The translations under genes and the position numbers were made by a program. A model generated the notes under the pieces. It did no database searches. It was not told the origin of the DNA and saw only the letters and a list, made by a program, of their open reading frames with translations. From NCBI GenBank assembly GCA_009760855.2, contig WPIO01000096.1, forward strand, positions 298,501-362,500: DNA of 64,000 bases, given 5' to 3'. This DNA is from Cristatella mucedo. Lineage: Eukaryota > Bryozoa > Phylactolaemata > Cristatellidae. This document shows positions 13,701-22,869 of this stretch, in pieces; the first letter of the stretch is position 1, and every line of letters starts with the position of its first letter.

Positions 13701-16700
13701 TTTTTAGTGAGCTCGTGACACTTTTTGGGGTCCTGGCGGGAGGGCAGCCAACTCACCACAATTTCTGTTCGCAACCACCTGGAATAAATTTTTATCACGA
13801 CACACCTTTCGAAGGTAAAACCTTTTAAGGCTGCTGTTCATTGGCGGTGGTCTGCTCGTGATCTGTGTCCCGAGCTCGTGGGTTCGAATCTCCGCTCCGG
13901 ACGATCCTGTATTGCCGCTGCAATAACTTTGGATAGCCGTAAAGGCTCTAATGTCACTATACAAAGGAGGCTGCTGAATCAACTAGTATCTTGCCAGTGC
14001 ACGTTCAATTCAATGTTCACTTGCCACCTGGAGTTTCTATAAGCTATGTATCTCCGCTTTGGTGAGAGGACTGACAGCAGTATCAAGTCCTGGCAATACC
14101 TATTAGAAGACTACCTGCTAAGTCTCGAATAAATGCATCCGCCTTGAGAGGCTGCTGCAGCCTATTTCAATAGTAAGCCCACGATGTCTCTGCTCTGCTA
14201 GCTCCATTAGGCACGACCTTGGAATGTGACCTTGGTTTGATGGGCTGGCTCCAATATTGAAGCTTATTCCGGTGGCTTTTATTTCTAAAGTTCTTGTGCA
14301 TATAAAATAAATCAGGTGGCAAATTATAACAACAAAGTGGAATGGTTAGTGGTTTCAAATATTAACGTCGTTCACAGATTATGACCCTTTCCTGAAAATA
14401 TTAACAAACTAAAAATCTCGATTCTGAATAAAGAGGTCTGAAAAATGCTATACGGAAATACGATTCTTGCAGAAGCGTAGCCCTAAACTTACATTTTACC
14501 ATGGCTTCCCATCTATCCGATTGGATCCAGTCGTCGCCGAACGTGTCAAAGATCAAACAGGAGCCGTCAATTTTTCCAAAGAAAGCCACTCTGCAGGAGT
14601 CATGGACGGTGCATAGCACCGTGCAGAAGCCCTTAATAATAATCATAATGATACATTTGACATAGCATCCTCAGAGAACTCAATCTCTTTCTAGGCACTT
14701 TCAATTTGCTGCAAATGAAGCACGATGGAATGGTTTGTGGTAGCACGTTCAATGAACAACAAGAACAATATCGTTATGGTATCGTTAGGGTTGACATGCA
14801 CAGGATCAGCATGCAAGCGTGGCTAGTGGCAGCATGCACAGTGTCAGCATGCATAAGTGCACAAAAGACGAATCACAACGACCCACTAAATACTGTGATA
14901 AATAAGTGCGTTTTTAGTTTCTTAGGAAATGTGGTTAAGTCGGGGTATTTCGCGAAGCGAGTCGGGTGTGAGTTTCAGGCTTTGTAAGCATGCAAACTAA
15001 AAGTCTTCCGAGGATTTTAGGTTTCTACGAGCTATAGGTAAGCAATTAGATGCTGAAAACAAGGGAAGTGCGATGCTCAGCCTGGCGAGGGACTAGATCT
15101 GATACGTACGCTGGAGCCAGAAAATGAAGGGACCTAAAAAGTGAGTGACGAAACCTTGAAGTCGATGCGTTGCTTGACTGGAAGCCAGAGCAGGTCAGTG
15201 AGAAGTCGTGTGGTGCGGCCACTGCCGCGAGGCTCGTGACAGACGGGCCAAGCTGCAGAGTTTTGCACTAACTGTAAACGCCGGATTGCACAGTCCGGTA
15301 GACCAGCAAGCAGTAAGTTATAGAAGTCAAGACGAGTTGTCACAAACGCATGGACCAATTTAGATACAGTATCCCTGTCTAAACGAGCCCGAATTTTAGC
15401 AATGTTGTGTAGCTGAGACTAGGCAGATTTGAAAGCGGAATTGATGTGGTTGACTAATCAAAGATAACTTTGGAACGTGACACCTAGATTTCGTGCAGAT
15501 TTAACGGGAGATATACGTGCAGCCACACTGTTATGGAGGTAGATATTAGGCGAGCTAATAATTTATAGGCTTTAGTGCCCTTAAAATGAAGCCTCATTGA
15601 GTTCGGTCCCTTACACCTGCTAGCTAGCCCTGCTAGTGAACACAAGAGCAGCTGAAGTAACCTATGTAATATTTGAAAGAATCGTCAGCGTTGAGAGCGT
15701 CTCATGAAAACCGTATAAGGCACCTTACGTGGCACGCCAATAATTAAAAGGCTTCGCTATTGATAATTAAATCAAGGCAACGCAAGATTTTCTTTTACAA
15801 ATGAAGCTCTTTGGTTTTTCTTTTTTGAAAAGCTGTCTCTTTCATAGCATAATTTTTATGGGAAAATGTTGTAAATTATTAAGTTTTCTACGGAAATTTG
15901 ATTCTGGTGCTCTATTTTAGATTCCTCTCACAATTAAATTTAACGATATTAAATTAGTCTGTATTAATACACTATTATGTAGTTCTTTTTAGGGACTGTC
16001 TAACAAAATGGTTTGTACCCGGTGGGCTTATCACCAAGCAAGTCACTGTCTTCAGGGAGATTTTCCCAACAGATAAAGCAATTGCTAAGCATCCGTAATG
16101 CACCGATAAAGATATTTTGCTCGGAATAATCACTAAGAAGCCACTTGAATATAAGAAATGTGAAAAAGCAGCTGTCTCTAGGCAGCTACGTAATCAAATC
16201 TGCAGCTTACGAGTGGCCTCTAATTGAAAGTAAGCTCGGGATTTCTACTTGAGACATTTTGAAATTAGTAGTCAGTTAAGCTCACTAGCGTTACGCGAAA
16301 TAATGTGGGTTTATCGTTTTCAGAGAAGTATGTCTCCACAGCAACAGCAGCAGTAGCGGTTGGCCTTGGATCATTCTGGCAGATATCAGACGGCTAGACC
16401 TTGGTATTTTGTACCACAGTGAGCGCGGGTCTATTCAGCTTGATATCTTGCATCTGCTGATTCCATCTGATTCGTCATGTCACGTCTCTCCCTCGCTGCT
16501 CCACAAAAAGCCATGATGACAATGCGTGCGCCGCACTCGAGAATCTTCTGCTGCTGCTGCCCACTCCTAGAAACTCCTAGAAACTTCCTACACGGAGTTC
16601 GATGGTTGTGCGAAAAGCCACCTGCAGATTTCCTCTGCGCGACATGGAGTTAGCGAGAAGAATAGCGGTCAGGAGGGCAGTCGAATAAGTGGGTAGCATT

Positions 16701-19539
16701 GCTGACAGTTGCCGACATTGCTGACGTTGCTGACATGTCAATCCCGCATGTCAACCAGTTTCAAATAATTAAGCGATGACAAAATCAAACATCCACCCGT
16801 GGGCCACCGGAAGTGTGCAGCTGGGCTAGGAGCCTTTACTCTTGCAATCGTGAATTCTTAGGTGCAACCTCAGTCACGTGCTCAAAATTTAGGCGTCCTC
16901 TTTGATAGCTGGTTAAATTTCAAAAGCGCCATTATTTACTGAGCTGTAATAGCCTATGGGATAAGGGGCTCGCTCTTCACGACCGAAGTCGTGGGTTTAG
17001 ATCTTGCAGTCGGCAATCCTTTTTTGCCAACAGCAAGTGGTGGTGAACACCGCCACGGCTCCTTTGCTGCTATGCAAATGAGGCTGTAAAGTTATGCAGT
17101 TGTTTTTTTGAAGACCGCTTGCACCGCTAGCCGCCACGTTAAATTCATGTTCACGATTAGGGACTGTCTACTCTGATGTCTTGCGTAAAACCATACTACC
17201 TGTATGTTTCAGTCCAGCAGCTGATGATAAGTGTGGCTGCTAGGTTATTCAAAAATCCTTGAACTTCAGCCACGCTACTCCTTTGCAGTAGGAACGGCTA
17301 CGGCTCCAGGTGTAACACAGATTTGGAGTGAAGTGTTTGAGCCGACCCACGAGGCACGCCACACGCTTGGCTCTTTCCTTCCTAGCTGAACCGTTGCACC
17401 CTGTTCGTAGTCTCAGGTCCTCTATATATTGTAACCAAAATGTTCCATTTGCACGCTTAAAGATGGCTGGCCACGGACGTTTTTGCTCAGCAGGCCTTGA
17501 ACTGTAGAACTCACTCTCGCAATTCTTAAGTTGCGATTAATACTCTCGTGCTGCCGATTGAGACGCACACTTTCTAGGCGATACGGTGTTTTTTTTAAAC
17601 AATTAAGGCAATTGTATTGCAACTTAATGGAAAATAGTTTCCCTCGCGGCAATTCATGCGTACTGCTAATGCAAGTATGAAAAAAAGCAGGATATTCGGT
17701 TTGTGGTACTATGTACAACATGAAGACGATGAGCATGCTTAGGAAACTTTACGCGAACCAGGTAGCATGCTGAAAAACAAATGGATCTTGAGCTTCTTTC
17801 TAAATATTGTTATGTCAAGGATGTCGGGATGTCCGTCGGCAAGGACTCGCACGCTTTGAGAGCATATGATCGCAGGTCAAAAAGGTGACGGTCGAAATTC
17901 AGCAGCTAGCTAAGGATGTGGGTGAAGGTCTAACACTTCATATATTAGGGAGCTTTTGAAATTTCGCCTCCAACAGATTCGGTCGTCGAAAGACTTTTCT
18001 GTTCCCTCGCCATTGTTTTTTCGCTAGAGCATTTGCTGGAGATGCGGTTTTTAGCTAGGACCGAATTCATGCATTACTCTTTCCGCCGTAGTTATTAACC
18101 CTTATAATGCCTAATACGTCAGAATATAAGAGCTACTATAAAAATCTGCAGCCAGCTACATCGTTATCTCTGTCACTGCACTTATACAATTATAATTATT
18201 ACATATTATTATATATTAATATTATTACAAATATTATTACAATTTGCAACGTTTAAAAAAAAGTAACGGTGCTGTTCAGAGGCTGAGCACATAGAGTTGT
18301 GTTTCCTTATCCATAAGCACTTTCAAGCTGATACTATTATCTGTTGAAAGAGGCTTTTCTAGTTATTGATTCTTACCTATTATATTGCCAATGCAAAACA
18401 GATATTTGTTCAGGAGTCTTGGTCAACTGCAAATATTCTAGCTAATCGATGTGGAAGGCAAATCTCACAAGCTGACCGAACAATCAAGGACATGAAGTAA
18501 ATGTAGGGCTGGGCCTTCAAAATCATGCGAAGCAAGTAATGTAGATTCTTAAGTCAACTTATCGAACAAATATTGGTCATTGCAGTGAATAAAATTAGGT
18601 GCGTGTATGTTGAAATGACCACAACATACTGAATATATTTAGTACTGTGATGCGAAAGACTATGTAACCTACAGGTACTATTTCAAAGTTCTGAAAGCAA
18701 ATTCTATGCTGGCTGACGTCTCCAGTCAACGTGGCTGTAGTTTCCAGATCGGTTCTAACGGAGTGTAGCGAAAGGTGTCGCAATTTTATTAAAAAACTGC
18801 CCTTTAGTCTCACTTTCGTGATGCCGAACCTATAAATAGAATTGAAGAGCTACTGCATATTTTATTTACTGGATATTTAAAATAACTTGGCTTGTTTGAA
18901 AGTACGAGCGTCAAAAACGTATTATCTGGAGCGCATCCCTTGAACTGCTACTAGCGTCAAGATAGGAAATTTAAAGAAAATCCATTTCATGTCATTGAAG
19001 CCTCCCAGATTTCCCCGGAGTGCGCAATGGCGTTCTTGCATGCAAAAGTTTGTCATATCTTTTCTGCTTGAGAAGCATGCCTTTACGGATGTAGAACTAC
19101 AATGACCATACAGTGGGAAACGAAAGACTTGGCAGCTCAATTGTCCTCATGGCATTAGATTGCAAAACAACTATTTATGCATTTCATTCTCTCTGTGTAA
19201 CTCACGGATTTTTGAGCAGCTAGAAAGTTACCACCTGACAGAGTGAATGAATCGAAGAGTGAATGAGATTATGAAGTCTTACTATTATTAAAAATTCAAT
19301 TTTTCCAGCTCTCTGTACACCGAGCCGTCTCCTTCACCCAAAACCGTAGTACAAGCGACAAGCAGTACCTCTTGAAGATTAGCGTTACGTACCTCGTCTT
19401 TGGCGAAATGCTCGGCTAAAGGTGCGGCAGCTGCCAACGGATAGTAGTTCCCTGCGATGGCATACTGATAGTCTTGACCTAGTGCTCCATGCAAAGTGAA
19501 CGCCCATATCACAGCTGATACAGTGACTAAACTGTCCAT
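1..19539 (-). CDS. Gene A: secreted PAN-PAN-FAMeT protein, 3' end outside window
   Basis: Spliced gene read right to left. Coding exons: 19539-19393, 14631-14493, 11476-11201, 8457-8337 and 1860-1741; all have GT donors and AG acceptors, and the phases run 0, 1, 1, 2, 2 without conflict. These give 267 codons plus two bases. The product starts with a hydrophobic signal peptide (likely cut before QDYQY), then two cysteine modules of PAN/apple type, then the first two thirds of a farnesoic-acid-O-methyltransferase-like (Methyltransf_FA) domain. The last exon, by analogy with gene B, should lie left of position 1. Exons 2-5 have the same lengths as in gene B, and many differences between the copies are silent (clearest in exon 4), so the gene looks functional rather than decayed. 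PAN modules bind proteins or sugars; despite its name, the FAMeT domain is not a proven enzyme. A ligand-binding extracellular role is inference. Confidence 0.8.
1741..1860 (-). CDS. Gene A exon 5, middle of FAMeT domain
   Basis: 120 nt. Acceptor GATGTAG and donor GTAAGAG. Completes the split Ser codon of exon 4, then reads TSYEFPIGGWGNSQTCVRR, the YEI-hIGGW-N-S-h-RR core of Methyltransf_FA domains. Same length as gene B exon 5. Confidence 0.85.
3218..3362. repeat. Short tandem repeat and 14-bp hairpin inside LINE
   Basis: Three imperfect copies of GATCGCTTCTAAGTACT (3225-3300) are followed by a perfect inverted repeat, ACTTCAGAGAGGTC at 3297-3310 against its complement at 3349-3362. Confidence 0.7.
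4045..6100 (-). mobile_element. LINE family 1, minus-strand copy nested in 2465-7540
   Basis: Read on the minus strand it runs from LDLSAAFDTIDH-like sequence (about 6000-6090), through LSGRF and a QGSV box (5270-5400), the LNDDKT motif (5000-5050), and the LDYCNSLLAGL-type and LHWLPVKQR motifs (4560-4750), to a 3' end at about 4045-4110 with the (TTA)n tail. Frames are broken. It is itself split by the family 2 LINE at 5403-5990. Confidence 0.75.
5403..5990 (+). mobile_element. LINE family 2, 5'-truncated young copy
   Basis: Nearly identical (about 8 differences in 540 bp by eye) to the 3' part of the copy at 9930-10935. It encodes the C-terminal part of the reverse-transcriptase protein in an open frame (5381-5944), with the motif ELGWLPVEQRIQSKVLTLTH. 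The 3' end matches the other family 2 ends but has little of the ATTAC tail. It is inserted in the RT region of the LINE at 4045-6100. Confidence 0.8.
7541..8336 (-). other. Gene A intron 4, remaining part
   Basis: No gene. The sequence aligns in patches to 38560-39970 of gene B intron 4, for example 7590-7700 against 38620-38710. Confidence 0.55.
8337..8457 (-). CDS. Gene A exon 4, start of FAMeT domain
   Basis: 121 nt, acceptor CCACACAAG and donor GTAAGTA. The 5' two bases complete an Ala codon with exon 3. It reads AYSYSLLPYDVSNVSW followed by VTFSVQSCHDAHISLQ, the first strands of a Methyltransf_FA domain (F-V-aC-DAHI-L pattern). Length and almost all residues match gene B exon 4, with several silent changes. 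Confidence 0.85.
8530..8575. repeat. Unexpanded relative of the 14-bp minisatellite
   Basis: Two to three degenerate copies of the GGCGGACATGGC unit, at the place equivalent to the expanded array at 40189-40385 in gene B. Confidence 0.6.
8718..8813 (-). mobile_element. SINE family 1 fragment
   Basis: 3' half only: the ATTAAACAGCTT end, the GACAGAAGAGCC stretch and the TATCACCACCACTTGCAG segment are shared with the other family 1 SINEs. The tRNA-like head is missing. Confidence 0.7.
8820..9660 (-). other. Gene A intron 3, unassigned
   Basis: About 840 bp without recognisable coding or repeat content. A short minus frame (9275-9524) has no counterpart that I could find in gene B and no clear exon borders. 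Confidence 0.4.
9660..9820 (+). mobile_element. LINE family 1, 3' end fragment
   Basis: Typical 3' terminus: GCCTAGAAAGAGATTGAGTT, then a GAGGGCACTTTATCAAGTGC-type segment and a (TTA)n tail. Confidence 0.75.
9930..10935 (+). mobile_element. LINE family 2, longest coding copy
   Basis: 296-codon open frame at 9988-10878 for the C-terminal part of a non-LTR reverse-transcriptase protein: MSENFLKLNDDKTELLLIG, then SRLDYCNSLLAGLP and ELGWLPVEQRIQSK. The palm domain and endonuclease are absent, so it is 5'-truncated and not autonomous. The 3' end carries the tail TACATTACATTACAT that defines family 2. It lies in gene A intron 3. Confidence 0.85.
11201..11476 (-). CDS. Gene A exon 3, second PAN/apple-like module
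   Basis: 276 nt, acceptor TTCTTTTAG and donor GTGAGT. Starts by completing a Trp codon, then NAGSQSPLSTEY. Contains the C-x3-C-x6-C-x11-C spacing (QCQTLC, NCTVFYF, YQCVV) of PAN/apple modules and ends at AFMQTYYKFTT. The frame remains open past the donor, but the GTGAGT site, the phase, and loss of similarity to gene B mark the exon end. Confidence 0.85.
11835..11960 (-). mobile_element. LINE family 2, 3' end fragment
   Basis: Reverse complement of the family 2 terminus: CTCCGTCTGTAAGTCCACAAAGCCA, then the GCGTAAAAC and CACTCACAGCCTAAG regions. No coding capacity. Confidence 0.65.
11961..13829 (-). other. Gene A intron 2, duplicated non-coding DNA
   Basis: Segments near 12840-12960 and 13470-13720 resemble 47640-47760 and 47975-48170 in gene B intron 2, but differences are not concentrated at third codon positions and gene A has stops. 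I see no exon here. Short minus frames at 12148-12550 and 12829-13074 are not supported. Confidence 0.5.
13830..13988 (+). mobile_element. SINE family 1
   Basis: tRNA-like head with pol III B box GTGGGTTCGAATCTCC, then the body GCCGTAAAGGCTC and the 3' part CACTATACAAAGGAGGCTG. Confidence 0.75.
14493..14631 (-). CDS. Gene A exon 2, first PAN/apple-like module
   Basis: 139 nt, donor GTAAGT. Reads GFCTVLCTVHDSCRVAFFGK, then CLIFDTFGDDW and DRWEAMVK; cysteines follow C-x3-C-x5-C-x11-C. Joined to exon 1 it gives an alignment with the second module. The acceptor TTATTATTAAG is formed by the tail of an adjoining LINE. Confidence 0.85.
14634..15640 (-). mobile_element. LINE family 1 abutting gene A exon 2
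   Basis: Minus orientation, the same as gene A. Motifs FVTTRLDFYNLLLAGLP and LLWLPVKQRIDFKV at 15134-15358; 3' end GCCTAGAAAGAGATTGAGTT-like at 14680-14700, then an ATT-rich tail ending at the exon 2 acceptor. Absent from the equivalent place in gene B (48979-49140), so it was inserted after the duplication. Confidence 0.8.
15641..16849 (-). other. Gene A intron 1, part
   Basis: 15665-15760 resembles 49140-49210 of gene B intron 1, resuming homology beyond the LINE. Otherwise I see no genes; 16500-16560 is CTG-rich. Confidence 0.5.
16850..17640 (+). mobile_element. LINE family 2, degenerate copy with nested SINE
   Basis: Matches the family 2 coding region (CGTGCTCAAAATTTAGGCGT, CTTGGCTCTTTCCTTCCTAGC, CTGTTCGTAGTCTCAGGTCC) with many frameshifts. 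Split by the SINE at 16940-17095. Confidence 0.65.
16940..17095 (+). mobile_element. SINE family 1 nested in LINE family 2
   Basis: tRNA-like head (GGATAAGGGGCTCGCTCTTC, then GTCGTGGGTTTAGATC), body CAAGTGGTGGTGAACACCGC and end GCTATGCAAATGAGGCTGT. Confidence 0.7.
17641..19392 (-). other. Gene A intron 1, remaining part
   Basis: No supported exon. AT-rich stretch at 18185-18250. Minus frames at 18595-18813 and 18922-19140 have some cysteines, but no match in gene B and poor splice borders; exon 1 joins exon 2 in phase without them. Confidence 0.5.
19393..19539 (-). CDS. Gene A exon 1, signal peptide and start of first module
   Basis: 147 nt from ATG at 19539 to a GTACGT donor, ending in phase 0. 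Encodes a hydrophobic leader MDSLVTVSAVIWAFTLHGAL, then QDYQYAIAGNYYPL. Parallel to gene B exon 1 (GNYYP and EHFA are shared). Confidence 0.8.
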
Positions 19540-20160
19540 GCCACGGAGAGCAACCTAATGCCCCAGTTGCTGCTAAGGCAGAGAGACTAGTGACTCAAGC
19601 TGCGTGCGCTCTCTACTCAGAAAAAAATAACTCATTCGCTTCTCCGTTATGTACAAAGGCCCTGCTCGGCACACCGAGGGCCGCTGGCAGAAATAATAGA
19701 TTCCACCGGTCTGCATTGTTTCTGCAGATCGATAGAATTTGCACAGCAGATGCATATTTTCAGTCGACGATAGCACTGCTGGCTTGGACTAGCAAGTTGA
19801 GGAGGGTGCTCGGACTTTGATAAATGCAATAGGAAGTCGGGTTCCGAACCATTGATGCAGAATCGCACGAGGATATGGAGAGATCCCGCCAGGCAGACGC
19901 CAGGCAGAGAAGGCAGAACGCTCGCTTAACTCGAGCAGTGATGAAAGACCCTGAGTGGGTCGAGATGAATCGTACACGGGTCCTAGCTTACCCGCAGCGA
20001 GCTCGTGGCTCTGTCCCTGCTCCCTGCTCCCCCTTTCCCAGTCCTTCTTCCTTCAGGCGTTCGCCGCTAGCCACTCGGGGCTAGCGGCGTGCTCTCTTGT
20101 CTCGAATGGACTGGCTGCCAGTCATTGGTGCCGCTCGTAGACCAACGACGTAGCTGAGTT
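19540..20160 (-). promoter_or_regulatory. Gene A 5' flank, homologous to gene B 5' flank
   Basis: Aligns in patches with 53108-53660: the TCTCTCTG region next to the ATG, CAGATCGATAGA, ACGCCAGGCAGAGAAG and TCCTAGCTTACCC. No TATA box is evident; the transcription start is unknown. Confidence 0.45.
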
Positions 20161-20224
20161 TTAACGGAGAGATTTTCAATGTCCGCTTCCTTTCAAGCAT
20201 ACGAATCCAAATTAGGACAGAATT

Positions 20225-20372
20225 GTAATTCTTGTGTATAGCGCCCCAAGAGAAATTAATCTCTATTCAGGCGCTTCACATATGCATCGGGGCCCGAGCC
20301 CACAACCTCAGCCTGACCTTGGTCGGGGCGAGGGCCGTAACTGTTAGATCGAGCCAGCTCAGCACCGACGCT
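20225..20372 (-). mobile_element. SINE family 2
   Basis: On the minus strand: tRNA-like head with CTCGCCCCGACCAAGG and a GGTTGTGGGCTCGGGCC B-box region, then a tail GAATAGAGATTAATTTCTCT, GGGGCGCTATAC. The tail resembles the 3' end of LINE family 1. Confidence 0.75.
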
Positions 20373-20727
20373 TCATCCTAAGGTGAAGGCACTTAGTTCT
20401 CTGTCAACGGCTTAATGCATATTGCCTGAAAGAGTATCTAGCATTATTTTTCCTTGACTCCGGTCACAGCAAACCTAAATCAGCAATCAATTCCGAAGAA
20501 TTGGGTACGTGCACGATGTCGAATGGGCTAGCAAACGAGGCGCGCTGTTTAGCCCAGCAATGCTAGTGCAAGCGTAAAGGCTCTCGTGGCTTGGCCAGTT
20601 TAGACAAGACACCTCTCTAGTAGCGTGAAAATAGTCATGCATGTAACACATGGAAAGCACACCGGAATTGAACAGCCTAGACTAGTTAACTTTGAATTAG
20701 CGACGCATTACAGGAAAAGATGCGATG
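20373..20727. other. Intergenic, no feature seen
   Basis: No open frame, RNA gene or recognised repeat. Confidence 0.5.
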
Positions 20728-21295
20728 AATACGATATTAAAAATAATGATATGTACACATAATGATGTAGCGCCCTGTGAGAATTCAGTCTCTTCCTGGG
20801 CTTTTTACATTCACTGCCAAGGAATTGCGATCGATCAGTCGGTGGTAGCATGTTCAGTGACAACAAGCATAGGCACATAAAGGACAAATCGCATGGACTC
20901 ACTAAATGTTGTCATAAATAGGTGCGTTTTTATGTTCTTTTTAAATGTGGTCAAGTCGGGGGATGTCGTGAGCAAGTCGCAGCTTTGTGAGCATACGTAC
21001 TAAATGCAAGGTCTCAAAATATTTGAGGTTTGTACGAGGTATAGGTAAACAGTTTCCGAAAAGCTGGTGTGACGATCACTGTCCTGATGGGGGAGTAGAT
21101 CTAATAGGTAGGCTGGAGCTAAAGGATGAAGTGGCCTAAAAGTGAACGACAAAACCTTGAAGTCAATCCGTTGCTTGACTTGTAGCTATTGCAGGTCGGC
21201 AAGAAGTGGTGTGATGTGGCAACTGCGACGCTCACGGCAGACAAGTCCAGCTGCAGAGTTTTGCACCAGCTGTAAGCACCTGATTGCAAGGCAAG
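20728..21295 (-). mobile_element. LINE family 1, 3' fragment
   Basis: 3' end at 20740-20810 (TAGCGCCCTGTGAGAATTCA, then GTCTCTTCCTGGGC), then the C-terminal coding region with stops (FRFPHKPL and LHWLP-type remnants) to about 21295. Confidence 0.7.
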
Positions 21296-21384
21296 GCTTT
21301 GGTTAAGGTCAGCTGTAAATATTTCTGCACTTTGCATATAGTCGGGTACCGACGAGAGTGGTTTGTGTGGGAATCGGAAAATAA

Positions 21385-21535
21385 CATACAAATGTAATAC
21401 ATTTGCATAACCCCCTAAAAAATCTCAAATCTCTATTCAGGAGCTTCACTTATGCCGTCGCGGGCTCAAGCTCATTACGTCGGCCAGGCCGCGGTCGAGG
21501 AGAGCGCCTTAACCGCTGGGCCAATAAAATACCGC
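21385..21535 (-). mobile_element. SINE family 2
   Basis: TTTGCATAACCCCCTAAAAA, then ATCTCTATTCAGGAGCTTCA, the GGGCTCAAGCTCATTACGTC B-box region and GCGCCTTAACCGCTGG A-box region, all on the reverse strand. Confidence 0.7.
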
Positions 21536-21920
21536 GGGTACGAGAGTACTAATCCAATCCTGACAGAAAAACAGCAGAGATTTCCTATCCGGATACTATT
21601 TTTCTTCGTGTGGAATGGGCCGCGCGAGGCAGAGTTTTGAGTAGCGATATTCCATGCCGATGAGAATGGCACACAACTGGACCACTCAGCCTTGTTTGGC
21701 CTAAAGGCTGCAGCTACCAAGCAACCCCTTTGCAACGTTTCTGGCCTTGCATACTTTGTCTGATGATGCATTCAACATCCTATTTCAAAATTTAGGAGAG
21801 TTAATAGCTACACTAGAATATGTCTAGTAGGCTGCTTAACATAGCCAGTCTAATAGCCGGCCAGGTATTGTTTACAAATACATTTCGCGACGATCTTCTT
21901 AAATAATTTGCACCACAAAT
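21536..21920. other. Intergenic, no feature seen
   Basis: Short overlapping frames at 21452-21771 overlap the SINE and lack any family signature. Confidence 0.5.
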
Positions 21921-21924
21921 AGTC

Positions 21925-22165
21925 AAAAAAGGTGGGGAGTATATCTCATTAGTAGGCTGAAGCCAAAGAATGAAGGGATCTGTAAATGACTAACGGAACT
22001 TTGAAGTCGATGCGTTGCTTGACTGCGGCCCAGTGCAGGTTGGTGAGAAGTGGTGTGGTGTAGCGATTGCAACGCTCATGACAGACACGCCTAGCTTCAG
22101 AGATTTGCACCAGCTGTAAGGGCCTGATTGCACAGTCCGGTAAATCAGCAGACCATGAGAATTAA
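21925..22165 (-). mobile_element. LINE family 1, internal fragment
   Basis: Matches the C-terminal coding region of other family 1 copies (GAAGTCGATGCGTTGCTTGA, GCACCAGCTGTAAGGGCCTG). No 3' tail. Confidence 0.65.
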
Positions 22166-22869
22166 GGCCATGCCATGCGAATTAATGGATTCAAGGATAT
22201 GTCATGCGGTTCTGCAGCTAAAAATGAGTTCAATAATAACGTGGCCCAAGAGCTAAAAGTTCAATTGCTGAAAGATTTGAATTCAGCACCATGCTAGACG
22301 GTTTATAGTCAACAAGAAGCAAAACGGCGACTCACTTTTTGCGTAGCCATTGGGTAGGACTACCCCTTTTTCCTTTGGGCATTGCTCAACGGTGCCCGTT
22401 TGAGTGGGTGCAATTCAATATGTCGTGGGCTCTACTAACCAGCAGCCGTGAGTATTTTTCTCTTGCTTTTTTTCATGCTTTCCCTATCGCGATTACTGTG
22501 TGCCTTGGCATTCTTGTCTAGGTAATAATAATATAGTAACAATATTAATACTAAAACTAATAATAGTAATACGCTACCGCAGAGCTCTCAAAGAAATTGA
22601 TAACTTTCTAAGGCCCTTTACCTGAGCTGTCTCTGGAGCCTGTAACTTGCTTCAATCATCAGCTCTCGATAACTGCTTCTCTTTGGGCTAGCAGTGACTT
22701 AATTGAAAAGTTATGATTGACGCAATTGAAAATATATTAGATTTTTTGAGGCGCTGAAAAATTAATAATTTATATTTTCATAATTAATATAACTTCGAGA
22801 GTAAGAAAGTCGAAGCGGTAGTTGGTAGTATACTGTTGGGATAAAAAGTAAGCTACAATGAGAATTTTG
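22166..22869. other. Intergenic, AT-rich in part
   Basis: TAA-rich stretch at 22520-22570. No gene seen. Confidence 0.5.

Noticed and set aside
18595-19140. Extra cysteine-bearing exons between exon 1 and exon 2 of gene A
   Set aside because: No counterpart in gene B, weak splice borders, and exon 1 joins exon 2 in phase to give a normal module.
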